Shown here piece after piece: positions 41,401-51,126 of a stretch of DNA of 64,000 nucleotides (positions are counted from its first letter, which is position 1; every line of letters begins with the position of its first letter). The position numbers and the translations under genes were made by a program. Origin of the DNA: Ornithodoros turicata (lineage: Eukaryota; Arthropoda; Arachnida; Ixodida; Argasidae); contig NC_088210.1 of the NCBI RefSeq assembly GCF_037126465.1, forward strand, positions 24,887,511 through 24,951,510. The letters run 5' to 3'. The notes beneath the pieces were generated by a model that saw nothing but the letters and a program-made list of their open reading frames with translations, made no database searches and was not told the DNA's origin.

Positions 41401-42860
41401 TACGTCACGACGTCCTCTCGTTCTGCGATGCGCTCTTTTCACGAGGAGGAGAATTTTTCGAAGGTGGGGGTGCGGAACAGACCCCTCGCGCTCGCTCTGT
41501 TTGTATAGTGTAGGTCGCCTACGCTCATCGTTCTTTCGCACGAGCTCATTTTATTCGAGAGGATAGAGAGGTAGCAAGTGAGCTGGTGGTATTTAAGTTA
41601 TGGATCATTTTATTCGTTGGAGAACACTCTCGTCGGAGCTTCTGCGGCCGCTACAGCAGCGCGTATCTTTAAAATCTGCATGTTTAATGTTGAAACGCCT
41701 TTTGGACAATAAAACTGCCAGGTAGACTGTCGGCCGATGCCGACCATAAGTGGTGTCGGTTTCCTAGATGGGTTTCCGAATGCGGCCGTTCCTTTAAATG
41801 CAATAGCTCTATAGGACCATCTCTGGCGGCAAATATTTGGCGAAACTCACTTTGAATGCTATTGATTTTTTATTGTAAGACTTTTAATGTTACCGGCCTC
41901 GGTGGCTCAGTCGGTAGCGTGTTCGCCTTCTGATCGCGGGCTCGAACCCGGCCGAGGACGCCAGCGAATTGGTGGCAGGTTACAGGTTGCTTAGTCACGC
42001 AATCTTCGCGTTAAAATACGGGGTGCCGTGTGGTGAGCTTTCATCGCACGTTAAAGCACCCTCAGGTGGGCAAAAGCAATCCACAGACCGACCGCTGTGG
42101 CGTCGCTCATGATCTCAGTTGTCTCGCGACGTAAACTCCCAATCATTATTATTATTACTTGTAATGTTCTGCAGTTTCTTTTTTTTTTTTTTTCATTGTT
42201 GTTGTTGGTGGTGCCAATGAAAGAGCTCGCCTTGTCGGTTTTTTCACTGTTACTATGGTGGTTCCAGCCCAGCGTACCGCAAACACTGTCGGGTGATCAC
42301 GTGACAGTGTCACGTGGCCCCATAAGGCCGCGGACGGGCTTACACGTTCGTTGGCCCAATAAAGCTATCGCTTTAATAATTTTACAAATAAATAAGATTT
42401 ACTGGACAGGGGAAAATAATTTTTAAGTGTGCTTATGTGTGTGTGGTTATGGTGGTTATGTCTCGTAATATGAAAACTTCGAGGGAACTTTCTCCATCGT
42501 TGAGCAAACATTTCGCTGCGTTCAAAAAAAAGAAAAAAGAGAACATTTTCTATGAACAAAGCAAGCAGGACATAAGGTTCTGAATGGGATGTTCCAGCCA
42601 CAGAGATGTCCATTTAAAACTTGTCCGAAGAATTGATAATTAAATTAATGATGAGTGCACGGGCGTCCCAAGTTCACCATCACAGCTGTCACGGCTCACG
42701 AGGCGCTGCATTGCAGCGAGATAGGTCACGTGTTTATGAGAACCAGTAAAGAATGACCTTAGCCCTCCCTCCTTTCATGTCAGACCTTAACGTGTACGTG
42801 TGTTAAAGCGTTTATATCTGCTCAAGTATATCACGTCGTTGAATAATTCACTTCTTGTTT

Positions 42861-42894
<34 letters not shown>

Positions 42895-45800
42895 AATACT
42901 GTGTCGTGCAGTCATGTGTCGAAATATTTTATTGAAGAAGCGCACCTTTCTTCGGCGACCAGCTATGCCATGAACGGTTCGCAAATAAGGTCTAGGAACA
43001 AAAGGTCCCGTCTGACTCGCACTTCGGGGCTATTTTGTAAAGTGGCCAATCCCTCGAGGGACCCTAAGCGCATTTGCGCCCGAGTCAGCTCCGAAAAGCA
43101 GCTCCACTTTGAAGAAAGACTGTGTTTGAAAGCTCTACTTCTTTCCCATTTCATTTCACATATAATGCGATCCAATCTGCACTCAGTAGGAGCTCCACTG
43201 TATCAAATTTCGAGGATCGTCAAATTTATGCAGTGACGAAAATAGGACGCGGATGAGGCATTAAATTTGACGTTCTCTTGCGGCGCAGAAGTAAATTCAG
43301 ACGCAATTAGAAGCAAACTGTTACCTAAGCAGACCTTGTTGTGCCTTGTTGTGGACAAAGCAGTTAACACGCGTCAGTACGAAACGGATTGCTTCGCCGT
43401 CGTCACCTCATTGCCATATTCATATGTCTCATGCAGTCCCGTCAGTATTGGCGTAGTGGGCGACAGCTCACGTGGCGAATTTCCCCATTCATCATCATCA
43501 TTATATTTGTTGTGGGGATGCGTTGATTATAATATTACATAGTGCCAATTTTTTTTTTATTCCTTTAATTTCTAAATAAGAAGACAAATGTGGTAGAGAA
43601 TTACGTCCTTGGTTACGTCGCGTACCTCGTGAGAGTATAATATCTCATTTCATTTTCGTTTATTTTCCAATCAGCTGGATCGCTATAAAACACGTGACCC
43701 TGTGTAGCATCTTAACGTCAGAAAATTTTGGTGGAATTTTGGAGGCTTTTTGAGGAGTCACCACAAACGCACTTAGAGCGGGCACTATCAGCACATCAGC
43801 TGAAGTGGAAGGACAGAAGCGCATGTCTATCAATAGAAAATACTGTATATTAAATATGCATATATATACCGGGTGTTTCTCAAAGGTCCTTGGCTGAATA
43901 ATTCGTCAACACGTGGCGCTATCCAAAAGCTTTCTTTTCTTTTATCTTTTTTTCTTTCTTTCTTTCTTTTTTTTTCCAGTGAGCGTCCCTGAGACATCGA
44001 CCGAGAACAGAGCAGTGAGCGGGCGGGCACGTGCGTGACGGAAGATAAGGAACAGACAGAAGAGACGCTTCAATGCATTCGTCATCATCAGATCAAAGCA
44101 CGCTCTGCGGATCCTTATCTTCCGTCACCCCCGTGTGTGGACGAGGTGGATGAAGACGTAAATAGCAGCCGGACAGGTGAGCAAAAGGGCGCATTGGTAG
44201 GCTGCTCTGTGCAAGAAATGTGTAAACCGAAACATAGTGGGCAGAAGAGGAAGAGGTGGCGAAAGAGGAAAATAAAGTTACGTTTCAGCGTTCTAGGCTG
44301 GAGGCAAGGGGTCTTCCGTTTGAACATTACGTTAATTACTCTAAAAATCACCAAGTATCGATAGCGCCAGTTGTTTACGAATTATTCGGCAAGGGTATAC
44401 CTTCGTGAAACACCCGTTACGAAAGAACCGGCTTATCAGGTACCTAACAGCCATATCTAAAAAGGGAGCAATGGGAATTCTCTTTATCCTATTCCCATGA
44501 GTGCATGGAGCCGCCCTTTTCAATTTGTGGGCCTGCAGCGCGTTGATACAGACGCTTCCTACTAACGCAGACAAGAAGCGGAATAGTAGACGTACGTACA
44601 CATCGTGCCAAGGCCTTCTTAATTGAAGCAACTTAAAAGCGGTCTTCTAACTTGACAAAAAAAGAAAAGCTGAAAGAGAGGGGAGAGAGAGAGAGAGCGT
44701 ACACGTGCGCAGTATTATATTTCGCATAAAGAGTGATCCCCGTGAGACGCATCGTAGAGAAATATCCGGACTTCTGCTCTTCCTTAGCAGCTCTCTTACG
44801 ATCTTTTCGTTACGATGAGCCCCTCCGTTATAGATATGAATAAGATACGAATAAGCCCTAATGACCGAACTAATTGAAATTCATTAACTGTATAGCCTTT
44901 TCGTTGATCGCATTTTGTCGTACACATCTTAGCCTACTTAGTGATTTTCTTTGCAGCGATGAAGTAATATATACATTACATTCGGAGCTCGCGAAAATTT
45001 TCCAGATGAAGCTATTCAAGTGAAAGGAATCAACCATAATATCATGTGGAAATCAACGTTATAACCGGAGAAAGAGGTAACATTTACTCGAGTTTGAAGA
45101 ACACAGAGACAAAACGAAACTGGAGGTAATGTTTCCTCTTAGTATAGTACGTAATTCATTCATCGTTATAACCGGGCTATGTTGGCGTGCCGCAGAATCC
45201 GACTCATACACAACAGCACGAAGCACTACAGAACGCTTAGACTAGAACCAACAACATAAAGATGCGTTGGAAATACATTAGCTTAAAACAGGCCGAAATA
45301 TACAATGCTATACTGTGCTATGCTAACGTAATAACTGGGAGCGTTATAACTTGTCATATACGTCGAGCCTTCAACATTTATGTGTAGTCTTTATTTTTCG
45401 GGTTCCGTATACGTCTTCGTCGAACGGCGCTCTTACGTTACACATTGACGAACCCCTCCATGTTCCTATTTTGCTCCCACACTTCCCAAAATAAACCACC
45501 AGAGAAGTTTCCACAAAGCAAAAAGAGGCTTAGCTCGCGGCCAGCCGAAGAGCCCAGCTTTCACAAGCACTCCCGCGCATGTGAATTTCGATAACTAATG
45601 CACATTCCGTAATATACATATATGCTACACATACTTTTTTAAGACATTTTTTTTTTTTAGAATTATACAGTATGCGCAACTAAATTAAGCTGCTAGGTCG
45701 ATGTGTAGCAGAGGTGTAACCAGCTTTGCAGGGATATGCTGCCGCATCTACCATGCCAGCCTGTACCGCACCTCAAGTGCAATGCAGTAGTCAGCTCTTA

Positions 45801-48800
45801 TTGTGCTGGATACCCCCTGAGCACGAAAGTCATTATGTGAGCCAGTCCGATGCGATGTCTCCGCGACAATCAAGAGGGACGTGACAGAGCATTTGCTTGT
45901 TCCTGATTGGGTCAGAAACAAAAACACGCAAACTCCGAATGTCTGCCGCGCTTCTGAACATTGACGTTGGGAAAGGACACTGCCAGCACAACCTAGATAG
46001 AAAACAACGGCTTACTTGTCGCCATGACGTAACAATTAAGAGTCAGCCAATGAGGATCGTGTTTTCAGCGGTCGTGGCCATGAAGACGAACCACCGTCGT
46101 CTGCGAGTTGTGATCGAACATCCCCGCGTAGTAAATGGGAAAACTTGGAAATAAAGCGCAAAACGGTCTCAATCTTTCTCAAAACTGATTTTCTGGAAAG
46201 CGTCTTACACTTTTTATCGAAATATTTAGGTCTGCAGGTTCTATAGGTGAGCTGCAATCATCTGCGGGTTCTTGAATTCGCAGAACGGTGAACCGCAGTT
46301 AGCAGACGAATTCTGACTCTTAATCGAAAGAGGGAGAGGAGGAAATGAGCAGGCCCTCTGTATCTAGGTGGCGTTGGACACTGCCTCCTTACGAACCCTT
46401 TGCTTTCTCTATTTTTCACTCTCCCAGCTCTTCTTTGCCTAGCCACCTTCCTTACGATTTCCATGGCGTGTGCCACAATACATGACAAGCCCACTACAAG
46501 GTGAAACTTGTTATTGCTCGCGGCTCATCTCGTTAATACGTGTTGATACAGAAAAGTTACGCAAAGGACGTCCTCACCCCACCCTCTATATCGATTTCCT
46601 TCAGGCCATTTCAAAGATTGGCTCCCGTCGAGGTAATCCTTCAGGAAGTGAGCTTCAAACAGACACGACAGTGGTATCAGTTGCCATCTTCCGTCGACGC
46701 CTTCTATTGGAACCCAATCTAATATAGAACCCAGATGCAAGCGTAGTCCTCTCTGCCAATCGCATTATGCAAATCTTTCTGCACACACCTTTGTTTGAAA
46801 GCCGATCCAGGCGGGACTCCCTGGTGTTTGTCTCAAGGAGTGCGCCCGTAGTACGTGAAGACGACGGCTTATGTGTTGGGTATCGGCCGACACAACACGA
46901 TACGATACGTCGGATGCTTTGCTACGTACGCTATATGCAGCTCGTTCAGATACACTTCCATGTCTTCAGTCGTTCTGTTAATGTGCCCCGAATTAAGCAA
47001 GAGACGCGACCTTCGTTGTTCATATACGCTGTTGTAACCCTGCACGATACACTACGGGAATAGAGGATTTGCCAAGGAACAGTGCTTGCGGAAAAAGTTA
47101 CCGCGCACGGCATATGACGCGTGTACATCTAAGGGAAGAAGAAACGGTTTTACAACACGCACACCACACATTACCGGCGAGATTTATCATGTGACACAGC
47201 GCAGAAAAAAAGAGCGAAAATAGACACACAAAACTTGCCAACTAACCCAACTCTCTACACTATAAGTTACCACGTGGCATATGAAACGTACAGCGCTTGT
47301 AGCTTGCAAGGACATGCTGTTGAAAACAAGACACTATCACAATCAGGACCATCCTCGTCGGTGAAGGACAGAAGGTTTATTCAACGTTACTTGGAAGCTT
47401 ACGAGTGGACTTGGAATACATGCCTGCGGGACAGACGTGAATTTTATAGGCTTTTCACGTTATGTACACGGTACCAGCTCGGTCCAGTTAATCTTCAGCC
47501 GCCTTGGTGACGGCGCGGTAACGGTTACCCTTCTTCCGCAAGGGTCGCATCTTCAACGGAAGTCGCTTGCGGAACACAAACTTCTTGGCCAGCTTCCGTC
47601 CCAGGCCGGTGGCGCTTCGCCTGCGCTGCTGCTTGCGATCCTTGTCGTTCTGTTGCTGGTGCTTGACGATGGGTTGTTGCCGATGGCGGAGCACCACATG
47701 CCTGCGCTGAGATATTGCGTAGGCCAGCCTCTCCTGCGGTGGCCTGTAGCTCGCTAACGATCGCCGCATGACAGCTTCCTGAGACCTTCTGGAGAGGAAG
47801 ACCACAGCGAACAGTGCTAGGACGATCACCGATATGATGACGATCAGCACGAAAGTCATGAAGCCAAACATGGTAAGGCGGAAGGCGCGGCTCGGGGTCT
47901 CGCTGCCGCCACGGGGAACCATGGCTGCAGGACAAGGATTTCGCCTGCCTAAGGTCCGATGTCTGTGTAGTTTGGCGAACGCCTTCGCGTGGGGTAGCAG
48001 CTCGGGGCACGCGAAGTGTCACGCACTGCCCGCCATTCTGGTTCAGCACAGTCTTTCGCGCCGGTACTTTAGCACGTACTCCGTACAGCCCTATGTGTTG
48101 GTGGTGGCGCTGCACATCAAGCGCTTTACCGAGCTAACAAATAGAATAACAGGGCTACACAGAAGTTGACAATTCATTGCCGCTCGGGCACAGGGAGGAA
48201 GTGTACAAGTGCGAGTGCGCCTCAGAGGGTATTGATATGGCCTGCTACACGCTACAGTGACGGTCCACAGCACCGGAAGAACTGGAGAAAATCACTCGTC
48301 ACTGCCTCAGTTCAAACATAGATGTCGCTGGCTGCTGGTCGGATGTGTCATCCATCGCGACACAAACTCATAATCTGCGTAATCCAGGCTCTGGCAGTCA
48401 CTCATCTTATCTTTTCGCCATTAATGTTCCAGTCACGACCTATATACTAGATTATACCGGTCATGTCTTACACCCCTTTTCAGAGCCGCATTTGGAAGCT
48501 AGCAGTGGAGCTGCTAGATGGGCCGTTTATTGCTTCCTCAGTTGCTATAATACCCTGTACTTCAGCGTACCATAGGATTTTTGGACCAACGGAGCATGTC
48601 CCACGAGTGACCCGTTCTTGCTAAAGTTGTAAATTGACATTCATCATCATTCTGCGAGTTTTTCATGAGAGCCGTTGCTGTCGTCCGCTTCTGCACGTTC
48701 AAAATTCAAATTTCCATTGTCCAATCACGATGGAGGTCTCGCTGGCTGATGTGCAGCGCCCCTAGCGGATCGTCCGGGCTTCAGCATAAGAGTTGCCGTC

Positions 48801-50660
48801 ACGAGCAGCCATGGAGCAGCGAACCAGACGGGAACATAGATCACTGTTGCTTGACAAATTGAGGATTATTTCGCACCAGACGTCGCCCCAGGGCAGCGAA
48901 TTTAAAATAATTCGCGTTCTTCGTAACATGTTTAACTTGTTGTGCTGCGTTTACAACAAGCAACAAGTTGATAAACTACGCCACCAACATCACCTGCCCG
49001 TCTGCTCCTTTACATCACCTTTGCGTTTGATGGTATCTCCAACTGGCGGTACCAATATGCTCTAAGCCGTTTCGAGCTGGAGGAGGCAAGAAGATGGAGG
49101 AAAGAATACGGAGGAAAGAGCGTTCCGTTTTGACTACTCGAAGATAGAGCGCGTGCTCCAAAGCGTGCTCGCGTGGCTCAGTGGTTACCGTGCTGGTCAT
49201 GTCACGTCGAGACAGGGAGGTACCCGGGTTCGGGTGCCGGCTGTGGTGTCTAAGGTTTTTCCTGGGTCTTCCTCAGGCGCTCAGGCACAGCGTTGGTTCT
49301 GCGCGAAGCTCGCTTTATGTTTTGCACATGCGCAGAACCACCAACGCCACACCGTACGTACGCAAAGGCGACAGCGTACGATGCACTGAAACTCGCTAAT
49401 AACCAAAGGAACGGAGTTACTCGAGCATATGCCCCATGTATGATGCATCGACTGACTTTCGTTGGATGCCACGCCTCGATTAGTTTCAGCCGTGCCAGCC
49501 CCGTCTGCATAACAGATCGAGCCATCATGGTGGTAATTACAACTAATATGGGGTTAGTCTCTTTTTTTCTTTTCGTATACGTGAGCATGCCATCATACCT
49601 TATTTAGAAGGAATAATACAGGTCGCTCAGCATAAAACCGCAAAATTAATATCGCAATATTGCAAAGAAAGTACGTGCAAAACATGTGCATACAGTCAAT
49701 GTGGAGAAACTAGACACCGCGTCCATCAAGATTACGAGAGGAATTAACTATGTGCGCGCTACCTATTAGTCAAACCAGTGAAATGGTGCCTTGGTACCAT
49801 TCGTACAGCAGAGGGAATCCAACTATGAAGCCTTCTTTAAAGCGCCACTACGGACTAAATCTCGTGTCTTCAGCATCCTACCAAAGTTATGTTACTGAAA
49901 CATTCTTGTCTCACTTTACATTCCTGCAAAATATTTTGGCTCTACGTGACGCGAAAGCTAGAGAAAATTTATTTTTTATTTTTGAGAACTTTGACGTCAT
50001 GTTAGGCTCCGACGGAGCGTCCGGCTCTCACCTGACAACGTTGTTGCCCTTCGCATCTTCCGGGGGGGCTTACTTTTTGCCCTCCGTTAGCGGAGCCCCA
50101 CGTGACATATCGTCCGACCGCTCCGACCTTCGAGAAAACACAAAGAGAGAATACATCTCTCCCATTTTCCCCTCTTTCGATCAGCGTCACGTAACTTCTC
50201 CACCACGTGACCCTCCCCAGACGCCGCCGTCGTTGCTAGGAGACGAGTGTCCACTCCAGAACGTGACATCACTGCGATTTGTGGGCTTATGATTACATCA
50301 CCCGCTCCTCGCGTCATCGAAACTTGTGGAGGCTCAGCAGATTTTCAAAAATGGACAAAAATGCACAGCGTTCGTAAACAGGATTGAAATTTCGCGTACA
50401 GAATCCTTGAGGCACCTTCTTTTCATGGACTAAATAAAATAAACGCTGTAAAACAAATGCAGTATAGTCTACAGAGTCTACAACGTTTTGCACCTGACGA
50501 AATGTAGACTACTCTACATGAATTCCTCTGTACATTAAAGCGGGCTTCATTGTTGGATTTCCTGCATACCATACGTAGAACAAGCAATGGTCGTACGTAC
50601 CACCGGCGAAAACGCACCCAGTGGTGTGTTTAAATACGTGCACACTGGCTCACCCTGCCC

Positions 50661-50741
<81 letters not shown>

Positions 50742-51080
50742 TACAGAAAAGGTAAAGAAGGGATTCAGAAGCCTTGAGGGAGAGTTTAAAAAATTTATTA
50801 CAACTAATTACGGGAGAGAACTAAGGTTTATTTACATGTTACAGGGGTCGACGTTTCGGCGACAGCGTCGCCTTCCCGTCGTTCCCGTCGCCTTCCCGTC
50901 CTGTGGAAGGCGACGCTGTCGCCGAAACGTCGACCCCTGTAACATGTAAATAAACCTTAGTTCTCTCCCGTAATTAGTTGTAATAAATTTTTTAAACTCT
51001 CCCTCAAGGCTTCTGAATCCCTTCTTTACCTTTTCTGTACTTATATACTTACGTGTCCATCCGTACCCCCTGAATCATCA

Positions 51081-51126
<46 letters not shown>

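Noticed and set aside
41892..41965. tRNA gene
   Set aside because: Acceptor-like pairing exists, but the sequence continues into a SINE body with an ATT tail.
47525..48115. 196-residue minus-strand frame
   Set aside because: Overlaps the 47488-47922 frame in another phase; it has no hydrophobic span and a composition typical of an out-of-frame GC-rich shadow.
49750..50292. 180-residue plus-strand frame
   Set aside because: No recognisable motif, antisense to the NHE gene within intron 1, and the 3' part looks repeat-like. Could be revisited if transcripts exist.
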